DNA of 64,000 bases from an uncultured Bacilli bacterium (GTDB taxonomy: Bacteria > Bacillota_I > Bacilli_A > RF39 > UBA660): positions 26,321 through 90,320 of the forward strand of contig CAKPMX010000005.1 in the NCBI GenBank assembly GCA_934168205.1, given 5' to 3'. Both the position numbers and the translations under genes were made by a program. The notes beneath the pieces were generated by a model. That model was not told the DNA's origin and ran no database searches. It saw nothing but the letters and a program-made list of their open reading frames with translations. Positions 35,506-44,181 of this stretch are shown in pieces; position 1 is the stretch's first letter; each line of letters starts with the position of its first letter.

Positions 35506-35614
35506 GTATTTTTTGGCTTTATTAATAAATTATTTTACATAAATGCTAACTCTTTTCTTGGTAGTTTCTTTTATTTTTTTAGATTTTATGGTATGTTAAT
35601 AATGGTGATATTTA

Positions 35615-36298
35615 GTGAAAGATAAAAAAAAGATATTTAAATATTTATTAAAAGGAGTTTTAGTTTTCCTATTATTTTATTATAGTGCTTATTTACAATT
35701 AATACCTATTTATTTATTTAAGTTGGATCCGCACAATATTTCAAGTTCTTTAAATGTATTACTGAGTTGCTTTTCAAATATTATTTTAGTTATGATACTT
35801 TGGTTTATATATAGAAAAGAATTAAAAGCAGAATGGAAAATATTCAAAGATAGGGCTGTTTGGAATACGGATATCATGTTTAAATACTGGATGACTGGTT
35901 TAGCGGTTATGATGGTTAGTAATATAATTATTAGTTCTTTTCTTAATGCTGGTCAGGCTGAAAATGAACAAGCTGTTCAAAGCATGATAAATGCATTACC
36001 TTGGGCTATGTTAATTGATGCTGGTATACTCGCTCCATTTATTGAAGAAATTGTTTTTAGAAAATGTTTTAGAGATGTTTTTCAAAATAAATGGATATTC
36101 GCAATAGCTTCTGCTTTAGTCTTTGGTGGAATGCATGTTGTTAATGCTAGTAGCGTAGTTGGATACTTATTTATAATACCATATGGTTGTCTTGGATTTG
36201 TATTTGCTTTAATGTATAATAAAACAAATACTGTATTTACTTCAGTATTTGCTCATATGTTACATAATTCAATATTAACACTTATATCAATATTATGA
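35615..36298 (+). CDS. CPBP family intramembrane metalloprotease
   Basis: 227 residues, GTG start with GGTGA upstream. It has about six membrane spans. The CPBP (Abi/CAAX-like) motifs are present: E-E-I-V-F-R (about 147-152), F-G-G-M-H (about 171-175) and a late H-M-L-H-N (about 216-220). In Gram-positive bacteria the family covers prenyl-protein protease homologues and bacteriocin-immunity proteins; the substrate cannot be read from sequence. It stands alone on the plus strand. Confidence 0.85.
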   Translation: MKDKKKIFKYLLKGVLVFLLFYYSAYLQLIPIYLFKLDPHNISSSLNVLLSCFSNIILVMILWFIYRKELKAEWKIFKDRAVWNTDIMFKYWMTGLAVMMVSNIIISSFLNAGQAENEQAVQSMINALPWAMLIDAGILAPFIEEIVFRKCFRDVFQNKWIFAIASALVFGGMHVVNASSVVGYLFIIPYGCLGFVFALMYNKTNTVFTSVFAHMLHNSILTLISIL

Positions 36299-36314
36299 TT
36301 AATACAAATTAAAG

Positions 36315-36339
36315 CGTTGGAAATTATTCTCTTCCAACG
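36315..36339. terminator. Bidirectional terminator between CPBP and transporter genes
   Basis: An 8-bp stem (36315-36322 with 36332-36339) with a 9-nt loop and U-tracts on both sides. The stop codon of the minus-strand gene lies in the loop. Confidence 0.65.
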
Positions 36340-36896
36340 TTTATTTTTTTGTCTATAATTGTTAAGACTAAGCATACCAATGACTGTATACCAATAGTTA
36401 CAAAGTATCCTTTCCAGTAATTATCTAAAGCAATCATGTTTAGATGTATTAAAGTATAGAATAAGTAGAATGTTACTAAAGCAAAAAGATATGTTAAGAA
36501 TATTAGTACTGCCGGAGCTTTAGTATTGCTTATTAAGAATTGATATATTAGTAAGTTAATTAAATGCGATACTACTAATGCACAGAAGTGTCCGGCAAAA
36601 GCAGTTATATCTGTTGGCTTACCTAGCGCAAAGTTCATAATTAAAGTAAATACAACTATAGATATACTCGATATTGAAATTGCTAAAACTGTTTTTCCAT
36701 AGCCATATTTTTTAGTTATATAATTTGAAATTAGATATAATATTGGTAATAAAAATATGGAATAAGTTAGTCTTATATCTGTTAATTTAAATGTATATGT
36801 TGCTAGGGAATAAGTTAGTATTGTAAGTGTTGTTAATAGTAAAATATACATCCAACTGTCATCATAATTATCTACTTTTGTTTTTTTCTTTGGCAT
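36324..36896 (-). CDS. Queuosine-precursor (VUT/YhhQ)-like membrane transporter
   Basis: 190 residues with six hydrophobic helices after a Lys-rich N-terminus. The stretch LLPILYLISNYITKKYGYGKTV and the central FAGHFCALVVSHLINLLIYQF resemble the VUT (YhhQ/QueT-type) family that imports queuosine precursors. Similarity is by pattern only, so another small integral membrane carrier is possible. It is probably co-oriented with the FNT transporter upstream (73-bp gap). Confidence 0.5.
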   Translation of the reverse strand: MPKKKTKVDNYDDSWMYILLLTTLTILTYSLATYTFKLTDIRLTYSIFLLPILYLISNYITKKYGYGKTVLAISISSISIVVFTLIMNFALGKPTDITAFAGHFCALVVSHLINLLIYQFLISNTKAPAVLIFLTYLFALVTFYLFYTLIHLNMIALDNYWKGYFVTIGIQSLVCLVLTIIDKKINVGRE

Positions 36897-36969
36897 ATTT
36901 TGTTCCTCTTTCTATTCTAAATTAGTATGTCTAAATTATATCATGATAAACACTAAATTTAAACAGTTT

Positions 36970-37629
36970 TTAAGAAAAATATTTTTCTATAAATGAATAT
37001 AATCTTCCACCTACTGTATTACCTAGGAAGACTATTAGTAAAACAAGGAAAGCTTTAGCTGTATAATTACCAGCAACAGCAAAGTAAAACATATCGGCTA
37101 CTACGTGTTCTGTACCGGTCATAATAAAGCAAACTACTCCAAAGAAAATCGATAAATACTTAGCTATTTCGTTTTTAGAGTTTTTATATCCATCAACAGC
37201 AATATAGATAAATATGTTACAGAAAATTGCTAGTACGAATATGCTTAAAAGGTTATCTGATAATTTCAAATCAATTATACTTGTTGCTTTGGTTGTAAGA
37301 GCATCTGCATATCTAGTGCATTTTAAAAGTAAGGCTGTTATATTGGTACCAAGGTAATTACCAAGTATTATAAATAATAAATCTTTAATATTTTCTTTTG
37401 TTTCACAATAACATACTTTTCCTGTATATAAATTATATCCTCTAGTACAAACAAGAAATAAGCCAACGGAGAATAGAATTGACCCGACTAATTTATTTTC
37501 TACAGATAGAAAACAAAATCCACCTAATGAAATGGCAATTCCTGCTAAAATACTTGGAACAAATAATTTTAAGAATTGTTGAGTTCTTTCTTTATTTTTC
37601 CTTTTTTTATTTATTTTTTTTGATTTCAT
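36970..37629 (-). CDS. Formate/nitrite transporter (FNT) family channel
   Basis: 219 residues with six membrane spans. Family marks are the L-Y-T-G-K motif (about 68-72), ILGNYLGTNITALL, and the C-terminal MTGTEHVVADMFYFAVAG, in which the central channel His is kept. FNT pentamers move formate, nitrite or hydrosulfide. Formate export would fit a fermenting anaerobe with ackA and def, but the substrate is not proven. It is slightly shorter than typical. GGGAGG lies upstream of the ATG. Confidence 0.85.
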   Translation of the reverse strand: MKSKKINKKRKNKERTQQFLKLFVPSILAGIAISLGGFCFLSVENKLVGSILFSVGLFLVCTRGYNLYTGKVCYCETKENIKDLLFIILGNYLGTNITALLLKCTRYADALTTKATSIIDLKLSDNLLSIFVLAIFCNIFIYIAVDGYKNSKNEIAKYLSIFFGVVCFIMTGTEHVVADMFYFAVAGNYTAKAFLVLLIVFLGNTVGGRLYSFIEKYFS

Positions 37630-37660
37630 TAGTCATCCCTCCCTAATATGTTTACGTTAT

Positions 37661-38701
37661 TTATTTGTTATCGCTATACTTATTTATTATGGCGATTATT
37701 TCTTTACCATACATTTCTGTTTTTTTACCAGCAAAGCCTGGAACTTTTTTGAGTTCTTCTAGGTTTTGTGGCATGATTGATAATATTTCTTCTAGTGTTT
37801 GGTCATAAAATATAAAGTATGGCTTATAATTTAATTCTCTAGCTTTTTGAAAACGATACTTTTTTAATTCTTCCCTAATTTCTTCTTTATTGGTTTTGGC
37901 ACTATCTATTCTATTCAAATTTATATCACTTTTCATATCTGAATCATAATTCTCATCTAAATCTATTTTTAATAATGGCTTTTCTTTATTGCTTTCAATA
38001 TAAACATCTGCTACTTTCTTTATATCTTTTTCAAATCTAAATGGATCTCTTTTTGACTCTAATCTTTTTAGGCATTCAATTATTTGATCAGCTTTGACAA
38101 GTCTTTCCTTTATATTTTTGGATGCATATTTGTCATTTATGATGGTTTTAGGATTAGCCATAACGACAATGTAATCGTGGAAGCTGTCAAATGTTTTTTC
38201 AAAGTTCATTTTATATAATATATTAGCGTTATCGTAGTTTTCTTCTTTTATTATTTCCAAGTGTCTTTTACTTTGGGTTATAGGATTATAAGTTCCTTCT
38301 GTAACTTTTCTATTGTTTTTCATGTAAGTTCTAACAAAATCGCCTTTACTGTTAATGGTTATATTTCCAATAAAGTTTTTACATTCAATAAAATACGTAC
38401 ATCTTGCCGTTATTACAACAAAATCTATCTGTGCTGCTTTTCCTTTATATTCAAAACTAACATTATGAAGAATATACATACCTATTCCAGAATGTAAAAG
38501 TTCATATAAAACTTGTTTTTCTCCAGCTAGACCATATTCAAATAATTTTACTTTATTTTCTAAGTCTTTATTAGGATGATTCTTTAAATATTCATTCATT
38601 CTATCTAACTCTTTTTGCGTTGTGGTATCTTCTTTGTATAACACTTGATTTTTGAACCTGTACATCGTATTGTCTACAATTCTATTAATTACATCAAACA
38701 T
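37661..38701 (-). CDS. NERD-HRDC domain protein
   Basis: 346 residues. A NERD (nuclease-related) domain spans about 55-180, with G-L-A-G-E-K, D-F-V-V-I and the E-C-K-N motif matching the PD-(D/E)XK-like core. A charged linker is followed by an HRDC domain at about 275-346 (KARELNYKPYFIFYDQTLEEI, LKKVPGFAGKKTEMYG), a fold that binds nucleic acid in RecQ and RNase D. A DNA or RNA processing role is likely; no partner is next to it. It has its own promoter just after the rbfA terminator. Confidence 0.85.
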   Translation of the reverse strand: MFDVINRIVDNTMYRFKNQVLYKEDTTTQKELDRMNEYLKNHPNKDLENKVKLFEYGLAGEKQVLYELLHSGIGMYILHNVSFEYKGKAAQIDFVVITARCTYFIECKNFIGNITINSKGDFVRTYMKNNRKVTEGTYNPITQSKRHLEIIKEENYDNANILYKMNFEKTFDSFHDYIVVMANPKTIINDKYASKNIKERLVKADQIIECLKRLESKRDPFRFEKDIKKVADVYIESNKEKPLLKIDLDENYDSDMKSDINLNRIDSAKTNKEEIREELKKYRFQKARELNYKPYFIFYDQTLEEILSIMPQNLEELKKVPGFAGKKTEMYGKEIIAIINKYSDNK

Positions 38702-38716
38702 ATTATCACCAAGTCT

Positions 38717-38745
38717 ATTATAATATAGAGAAAAAAAGAAAACAA
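38717..38745 (-). promoter_or_regulatory. Promoter of the NERD-HRDC gene
   Basis: TTGTTT (38745-38740), 17 bp, TATAAT (38722-38717) on the minus strand. The -35 overlaps the rbfA terminator stem. Confidence 0.55.
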
Positions 38746-38759
38746 TAATTACTTGTTTT
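38739..38759 (-). terminator. Terminator of the rimP-rbfA operon
   Basis: A 7-bp stem (38739-38745 with 38753-38759) followed by CTTTTTTTC on the minus strand, overlapping the end of rbfA. Confidence 0.5.
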
Positions 38760-39099
38760 CCTCTTTGTTAATACTATCGATAATTTCTTCTATATGGTTT
38801 CCATATTCTATTGATGTATCATATATAAATTTTAATTCTGGAGTATGTCTTATTTCTACTCTTTCAGCTAGTTTACTTCTTATAAATGATGCAGCTCCAT
38901 TTAAGGCTTCAAGTGTTGTTTCTTTCTTTGTTTCATCAAGTACTGTGAAATATACTTTGGCATAACTTAAATCTGAAGTTGTATCTACACCTGTGATAGT
39001 TACAAATTTAATGTCTTCATCTTTTATTTCAGTCATTAAAATCATACTTATCTCTTCTTGAAAGGCATGATTTAAACGTTCTATTTTAATATTCGCCAT
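38749..39099 (-). CDS. rbfA: Ribosome-binding factor A
   Basis: 116 residues. The KH-like fold signature is readable: RLNHAFQEEISMIL at the N-terminus, DLSYAKVYFTVLD near residue 48, and LKFIYDTSIEYGNHIEEII at the end. RbfA assists 30S maturation. It is the last gene of the rimP-nusA-rnpM-infB-rbfA operon, 9 bp after infB. truB does not follow here; it is fused and located some 7 kb upstream. Confidence 0.95.
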   Translation of the reverse strand: MANIKIERLNHAFQEEISMILMTEIKDEDIKFVTITGVDTTSDLSYAKVYFTVLDETKKETTLEALNGAASFIRSKLAERVEIRHTPELKFIYDTSIEYGNHIEEIIDSINKEENK

Positions 39100-39108
39100 G
39101 ATTTATTA

Positions 39109-41244
39109 TTACCTTTTTATTTCTACAAGGTCATATACTTCAATGATATCTTTTTCCTTGTAGTCTTGACAATTTTCTAAAGTTATACCACAGTCCATAT
39201 CTTTTTTAACTTCTTTTACTTGATCTTTTTCATGTTGTAAAGTTCTTACTGAGCCATTATATACTACAACGTCATCTCTTATAATTCTAGCTTTTTGATT
39301 ATTCTTTACAGTTCCTGATAAGACATGGCAACCAGCAATTAGACCTATTTTTGAGAATTTAAATATTTGTCTAACCTCTAATGTACCTGTTACTTTTTCT
39401 TCATATTCAGGATCTAACATACCCTTCATAGCTTTTTCCATATCTTCTACTACTTTATATATAATGTCATATGTTTTTATTGGAATGTTATATTGTTTAG
39501 CCATATCCATTGTCTTTTGATTAGCTCTTACATTAAATCCGATAATTAAAGCATCTGAGGCACTTGCTAGAACTATATCACTTTCAGTTATAGCACCAAC
39601 TGCACCTCTTATAACTGATACTTTTACGCCGTCTACAGATATTTTTTCTAAAGAATTTTTTACTGCTTCTAAGCTTCCGTTTACATCGGCTTTTAAAACT
39701 ATTTTTATTTCTTTTATACCTTCTTGGATTCTTCCAAATAAATCTTCTAAAGTCATACCTGAGAAATTACTGTCTTTTTCACGACTACGTAACTTTCTTT
39801 CTTCAGCTATTTGTTTAGCTTGTTTTTCTGATTCAAATGCCATGAATTTATCACCGGCACTTGGTACATCTGATATTCCAGTTACTTCAACTGGTGTTGA
39901 TGGAGAAGCTTCCACAATATTTTGACCTAAATCATTCTTTAAGGTACGAACCTTTCCGAATGAATTTCCTATTACTATAGGGTCTCCTAAACGAAGAGTA
40001 CCATTTTGAATTAATAATGTTATTACTGAGCCAACTTTACTATCTTTTTTAGATTCAATTACTGCTCCTGTTGCATAACGTGAAGGGTTAGCTTTATAGC
40101 CTTCCATTTCAGCAACTAATAATATGTTGTCTAATAATTCATTTACATTTTCACCTGTTGCGGCTGATATTTTATTAACAATGACATCTCCACCCCATTC
40201 TTCTGGAGTTAATCCATTTTCTACTAGAGCTGTCATAATTCTTTCAATATTAGCATCTGGTTTATCAATTTTATTTATGGCTACTATTATAGGTACTCCA
40301 GCAGCTTTAGCATGATCAATTGCTTCTTTTGTTTGTGGCATTACACCATCATCTGCTGCTACTATAATTATAACTATATCGGTAATTGAAGCACCTCTAG
40401 CACGCATTTCTGTAAATGCTTCATGACCAGGTGTATCAATAAATGTGATTGACTTGTCTTTATATTTAACTGAATAAGCACCAATGGCTTGAGTAATTCC
40501 ACCTGCTTCACCTGAGGCTACATTTGATTTTCTTATGTAGTCAAGTAAAGTAGTTTTACCATGGTCAACATGTCCCATGATAGTTACAACTGGTGGACGT
40601 TCTACTAAGTCTTCTTCAGCATCTGAAATTTCATAGTTTTCAAAGTTAGAAATATCTGCTGTTTCAGCTTTCTTTAATACTTTGTCGTATTCTGATGCTA
40701 CAACCTCAGCACTATCATAATCTATTGACTGATTAACTGAAGCCATAATTCCTAGGGCCATTAATTTTTTAACTACTTCTACTGGCCCTACTTCTAAGGC
40801 TTTTGCTAAGTCGGAAACAGTCATACCGTTTTCATATAAAATTACATTTGCATCTTGTTCTGTTTCATTGCTTTGTAATTTTTCACGATGTTTATAGATT
40901 TTCTTTCTTTCTTTAAAGAACTCTTTTTTATTCTCAGCCTTTTTTACTGGCTTACTTTTAACTTTTTGGAAGTTTGTTTCGTTATCTAAATCAAATTTAG
41001 TATCCATAGCAAGCTTTTCAGCTTTATCACTAACTTCTTCTTCATAGTCTTTAGTTTCTAAGTCTTCTATATCCCCTGTTATATAATCTTCAGCATCTTG
41101 TTGTTCATTATCAAGTAAAATAATATCAGTTTCATCTAAAGGAGTTTTTTCGTCTTCGTAGTTGATACCAATTTTATCACATAAAGCTTTAATCTCATCT
41201 ATAGTTTTCCCAACATCTAATGCATAGTCTTCTATAGTCATCAT
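39109..41244 (-). CDS. infB: Translation initiation factor IF-2
   Basis: 711 residues, a short-N-terminus form. The acidic N-terminal region is followed by an IF2_N-like segment (YENGMTVSDLAKALEV). The GTPase domain has G1 GHVDHGKTT (about 224), DTPGHEAF and NKIDKPDANI, then the EF-Tu-like domain 2 and the C-terminal domains that hold fMet-tRNA. IF-2 brings initiator tRNA to the 30S subunit. AGGTGAG precedes the ATG pair. rnpM is 11 bp upstream; the L7Ae-like ylxQ often found between them is missing. Confidence 0.97.
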   Translation of the reverse strand: MMTIEDYALDVGKTIDEIKALCDKIGINYEDEKTPLDETDIILLDNEQQDAEDYITGDIEDLETKDYEEEVSDKAEKLAMDTKFDLDNETNFQKVKSKPVKKAENKKEFFKERKKIYKHREKLQSNETEQDANVILYENGMTVSDLAKALEVGPVEVVKKLMALGIMASVNQSIDYDSAEVVASEYDKVLKKAETADISNFENYEISDAEEDLVERPPVVTIMGHVDHGKTTLLDYIRKSNVASGEAGGITQAIGAYSVKYKDKSITFIDTPGHEAFTEMRARGASITDIVIIIVAADDGVMPQTKEAIDHAKAAGVPIIVAINKIDKPDANIERIMTALVENGLTPEEWGGDVIVNKISAATGENVNELLDNILLVAEMEGYKANPSRYATGAVIESKKDSKVGSVITLLIQNGTLRLGDPIVIGNSFGKVRTLKNDLGQNIVEASPSTPVEVTGISDVPSAGDKFMAFESEKQAKQIAEERKLRSREKDSNFSGMTLEDLFGRIQEGIKEIKIVLKADVNGSLEAVKNSLEKISVDGVKVSVIRGAVGAITESDIVLASASDALIIGFNVRANQKTMDMAKQYNIPIKTYDIIYKVVEDMEKAMKGMLDPEYEEKVTGTLEVRQIFKFSKIGLIAGCHVLSGTVKNNQKARIIRDDVVVYNGSVRTLQHEKDQVKEVKKDMDCGITLENCQDYKEKDIIEVYDLVEIKR

Positions 41245-41255
41245 AAAGACTCACC

Positions 41256-41519
41256 TCACTTTTCTATAATTTTTCTTATTTCTTCATATACACTATCCTC
41301 TATATTGCATTCTAATTTTCTATCTAATACTTTTGACTTTTTTGCTTTTTCTAATACTGCAATATCTTTTTTAATATATGCACCATGTCCATTTATTTTT
41401 CCTGTTTCATCAGGAACTACATTACCATCTGGAGTTCTTACTATACGAAGTAACTCTCGTTTAGGTAATTTTTCTTTTGTGATTATACATGTTCTTAGAG
41501 GAATTTTCTTTACTTTCAT
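41256..41519 (-). CDS. rnpM: YlxR-family RNA-binding protein (RnpM)
   Basis: 87 residues. The DUF448 signature is clear: RTCIITKEKLPKRELLRIVR near the start and NGHGAYIKKD at about 43-52. In Bacillus this protein binds RNase P RNA and modulates it. AGGAGG lies upstream of the ATG. It is the third gene of the nusA operon. Confidence 0.93.
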   Translation of the reverse strand: MKVKKIPLRTCIITKEKLPKRELLRIVRTPDGNVVPDETGKINGHGAYIKKDIAVLEKAKKSKVLDRKLECNIEDSVYEEIRKIIEK

Positions 41520-41529
41520 AATAGTCCTC

Positions 41530-42711
41530 CTATCTAAAGTTTATACCTGCTTCTCTAGCTTGTTCAGTTGTCTTAATGTCAATTTTGTAATGTGTTAATT
41601 TGCTAGCCAAACGTGCATTTTGTCCTTTTTTACCTATTGCTAGAGAGAAGTTGTCTCCATCTGCAATTACCATTGCTTCTTGTTTTTTTGGATCTGTTAT
41701 AGCAACGGTTAAATCTTTTGCTGGTGATAAAGCATTTTCAATAAATATTGCTGGATCTTTATCATATCTTACAACATCTAATTTTTCACCATGTAATTCT
41801 TCAATGATTCTAGCTATACGGCTACCTTTTTCACCAATGCATGCTCCAATTGGATCAACATTTGCTTTTTCAGAATAAACCGCAACTTTACTTCTGTTTC
41901 CTGGATCTCTTGCTACGCTGTATAACATTACTGTTCCATCAGCTAATTCTGGTATTTCAAGTTCAAATAGTCTTTTTACAAAACCATAGTGAGTTCTACT
42001 TAATAGAATTAGTAAGTTTTTACCATTGTTATCCACTTTAGTAACATAAACTTTAATTTGAGAGCCCATGACAATTTTTTCACCTGGAATAATATCTTTC
42101 TTTGGTAATATTCCGTTTGTTCTTCCTAAGTCAATGAAGTAGTTGTCTGTATCTTCTAAGGCAACAGTACCAATTAACAATTCATCTTGTTTATCACCGA
42201 ATTCATCAACAATACTGTTTCTTTCAGCCTCTCTTATTTTTTGTACTACTACTTGTTTTGCAGTTGAAGCAGCTACACGTCCAAAGTCTTTTGGAGTTAC
42301 TTCATGATCAATAGTATCTCCTACTTCTAACATTTTATCAATTTTCTTAGCTTCACTAAGTTTGATTTCTGTTTCTGGGTTAAAGTATTCATAAGCAGGA
42401 GTAGCTTCTTTTTCTTCTTCTCCTTCTACAGTTTCTTCTTCCTCTTCGTCTTCATCAGTATAATGTTCGAATAGGTAATCTTCATATTCTTCTTTTGTCA
42501 TTTTATCATCTGGCACAACTGTAAGATATGAATATACTTTTATTTCTCCTGTTGCTCTATCGAATAGGACTTTAACATTAGTTTTAGAATTGAAGTTTTT
42601 CTTGTATGCTGAAGTTAGAGCTAATTCCATTGCTTCATATACTACTTCTGGATCAATGTCTTTTTCTTTAACAATATTATCAAGTGCTTTTTTAAATTCT
42701 TTTCCGTTCAT
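41530..42711 (-). CDS. nusA: Transcription termination/antitermination protein NusA
   Basis: 393 residues, a normal Firmicutes length. An N-terminal RNA polymerase-binding domain (with an added acidic Glu-rich loop at about 80-105), an S1 domain (near RTNGILPKKDIIPGEKI) and two KH domains (VDPIGACIGEKGSRI; LAIGKKGQNARLA) are present. It controls pausing and termination. AAAGGAG lies upstream of the ATG, directly behind rimP (2-bp gap). Confidence 0.96.
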   Translation of the reverse strand: MNGKEFKKALDNIVKEKDIDPEVVYEAMELALTSAYKKNFNSKTNVKVLFDRATGEIKVYSYLTVVPDDKMTKEEYEDYLFEHYTDEDEEEEETVEGEEEKEATPAYEYFNPETEIKLSEAKKIDKMLEVGDTIDHEVTPKDFGRVAASTAKQVVVQKIREAERNSIVDEFGDKQDELLIGTVALEDTDNYFIDLGRTNGILPKKDIIPGEKIVMGSQIKVYVTKVDNNGKNLLILLSRTHYGFVKRLFELEIPELADGTVMLYSVARDPGNRSKVAVYSEKANVDPIGACIGEKGSRIARIIEELHGEKLDVVRYDKDPAIFIENALSPAKDLTVAITDPKKQEAMVIADGDNFSLAIGKKGQNARLASKLTHYKIDIKTTEQAREAGINFR

Positions 42712-42713
42712 TT

Positions 42714-42962
42714 TTATTCTCCTTTCTCTTTAGAGTAAATATCTAATTCATCTACTTCTTCTAGTATTTTATTATTTTCATCCATTATTTTATTAATTAT
42801 TCTTGATGCCTCTGTAATAAGTTTTAAATCAATTGTGTCTTCGCTATCAAGTACTATGTTAAATAGTTTTTTTCCTTCTTGTTCTGAATAAAATGCATCT
42901 GATACAAATACGTTTAAATCTTTGATTTTATCATCTACAAGTTCACTAATTTGTTCTTTCAT
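42714..42962 (-). CDS. rimP: Ribosome maturation factor RimP, N-terminal domain only
   Basis: 82 residues from the ATG at 42962, with AGGAGG 5 nt upstream (a GTG two codons earlier overlaps it). The sequence KLFNIVLDSEDTIDLKLITEASRIINKIMDE matches the N-terminal domain of RimP, but the protein ends where the L-E-V-S-S-P-G segment and the C-terminal SH3-like domain (about 70 residues) should start. No remnant of that domain follows in any frame: nusA begins 2 bp on. Position in front of nusA supports the identity. Confidence 0.8.
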   Translation of the reverse strand: MKEQISELVDDKIKDLNVFVSDAFYSEQEGKKLFNIVLDSEDTIDLKLITEASRIINKIMDENNKILEEVDELDIYSKEKGE

Positions 42963-42984
42963 GGCCACCTCCTACAAATAATAA

Positions 42985-43010
42985 GAGTGGGAATTTTTTC
43001 TTTCCCACTC
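42985..43010 (-). promoter_or_regulatory. 5' UTR stem-loop of the rimP-nusA operon
   Basis: A 9-bp stem (42985-42993 with 43002-43010) lies between the promoter and the rimP Shine-Dalgarno, followed by a T-rich TTATTATTT. It could be an attenuator, a NusA-responsive pause/termination site or an mRNA-stabilising hairpin. Confidence 0.5.
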
Positions 43011-43023
43011 CTTTCTCAAGTGT

Positions 43024-43051
43024 ATTATACCATAATTTAGCTAAATTACAA
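43024..43051 (-). promoter_or_regulatory. Promoter of the rimP-nusA-infB operon
   Basis: TTGTAA (43051-43046), 16 bp, TATAAT (43029-43024) with an extended TGG in front of the -10, on the minus strand. Confidence 0.7.
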
Positions 43052-43091
43052 ACATTTATTTTAGATTATGGCTATAAATTTAGTTATTTAT

Positions 43092-44045
43092 CTAGAAAAA
43101 TATCACTGATACATAATATACAGCAAATATTAATAACATTGTTAGGCCTTCGGCTTTGGATATAGTTCTTTCACTTCTAGCAAATAAGTATAAATCTAGA
43201 GATGTTAAGAAAACAGCCATAATATCTATCATAGAGAAATTACTTAAACTGATATCTCCGTAAATAGCAATTGGTAATCCTAGTACAATGCATATATTAA
43301 AAATATTCGTACCAATGATGTTACCAATAGCCATGTCAAACTCACCTTTTCTAGCACTGCTTACAGTCATGAACATTTCTGGTAAACTTGTACCAATGAC
43401 TATAGCGGTCATAGTAATTAATTTTTCACTTATGTTTAGACTTTTGGCTATTTTTACAGCGTTATCTACAATAATATTACTACTTAATGAGATTAAGACA
43501 ATGGAGAGAATTAATATTATTATGGCAATTGGTATACTATCATATTTGACATCTACTTTTTGAGGGTTTTTTTCTTTCCTATGAAGCATTTGTACTAAAT
43601 ATGTTACAAACATTAAGAATAGAAGCATTAGAATTATTCCATCTATTCTTGAAAATACATTAGTATTAGATTTATTAAATAAACTATCTAACATTAGTAC
43701 TGAAAATGATGTTGTTATTAAAAAAAGTATAGGTAGTTCTTTTTTTACGGTTTCATGCTTTACTTTTATCGGATGTAGTAATGAAGCTAGTCCAATGATT
43801 AAGAAAACATTTACAATACAGCTTCCAATTACATTAGCAAAAGCTATAGTACCATTTTTGTTAGCTACGCTTGTAAATGAAATAGCTATTTCCGGGGCAC
43901 AAGTACCAAAGGATACTATAGTAAGAGCTACTAACATTTTAGACACTTTACATTTTATAGCTATGGATGATGCACTATCTACCAAGACATCACTTGCTTT
44001 AATGATAACTATAAAGCCAATTAATAAAAATATATACTTGAGCAT
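43092..44045 (-). CDS. Calcium/sodium (CaCA family) antiporter
   Basis: 317 residues from the ATG at 44045, with GGAAGG upstream; a GTG three codons earlier is too close to it. There are about ten membrane spans in two inverted halves. The duplicated alpha repeats are visible: GTCAPEIAISFTSVAN (about 50) and GTSLPEMFMTVSSARKGEFDMAIGNIIGTNIFN (about 220), as in YrbG-type exchangers. It probably expels Ca2+ in exchange for Na+ or H+. It is monocistronic between the nusA operon and the J-domain/LysM gene. Confidence 0.9.
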   Translation of the reverse strand: MLKYIFLLIGFIVIIKASDVLVDSASSIAIKCKVSKMLVALTIVSFGTCAPEIAISFTSVANKNGTIAFANVIGSCIVNVFLIIGLASLLHPIKVKHETVKKELPILFLITTSFSVLMLDSLFNKSNTNVFSRIDGIILMLLFLMFVTYLVQMLHRKEKNPQKVDVKYDSIPIAIIILILSIVLISLSSNIIVDNAVKIAKSLNISEKLITMTAIVIGTSLPEMFMTVSSARKGEFDMAIGNIIGTNIFNICIVLGLPIAIYGDISLSNFSMIDIMAVFLTSLDLYLFARSERTISKAEGLTMLLIFAVYYVSVIFF

Positions 44046-44118
44046 TAATATCACTACCTTCCTGTTTATTATAGCAAAATACGACTTTCAAAAAAAGAGA
44101 GATTTTGTAGTTTAAAAA

Positions 44119-44148
44119 AAATAAGTCTACTTAACTGTAAACTTATTT
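44119..44148 (-). terminator. Terminator after the J-domain/LysM gene
   Basis: An 8-bp stem (44119-44126 with 44141-44148) with a 14-nt loop, then a long U-run on the minus strand, some 35 bp past the stop. Confidence 0.55.
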
Positions 44149-44181
44149 GTTTCTTTTTATATACAATATCTCTTTGCTGCT

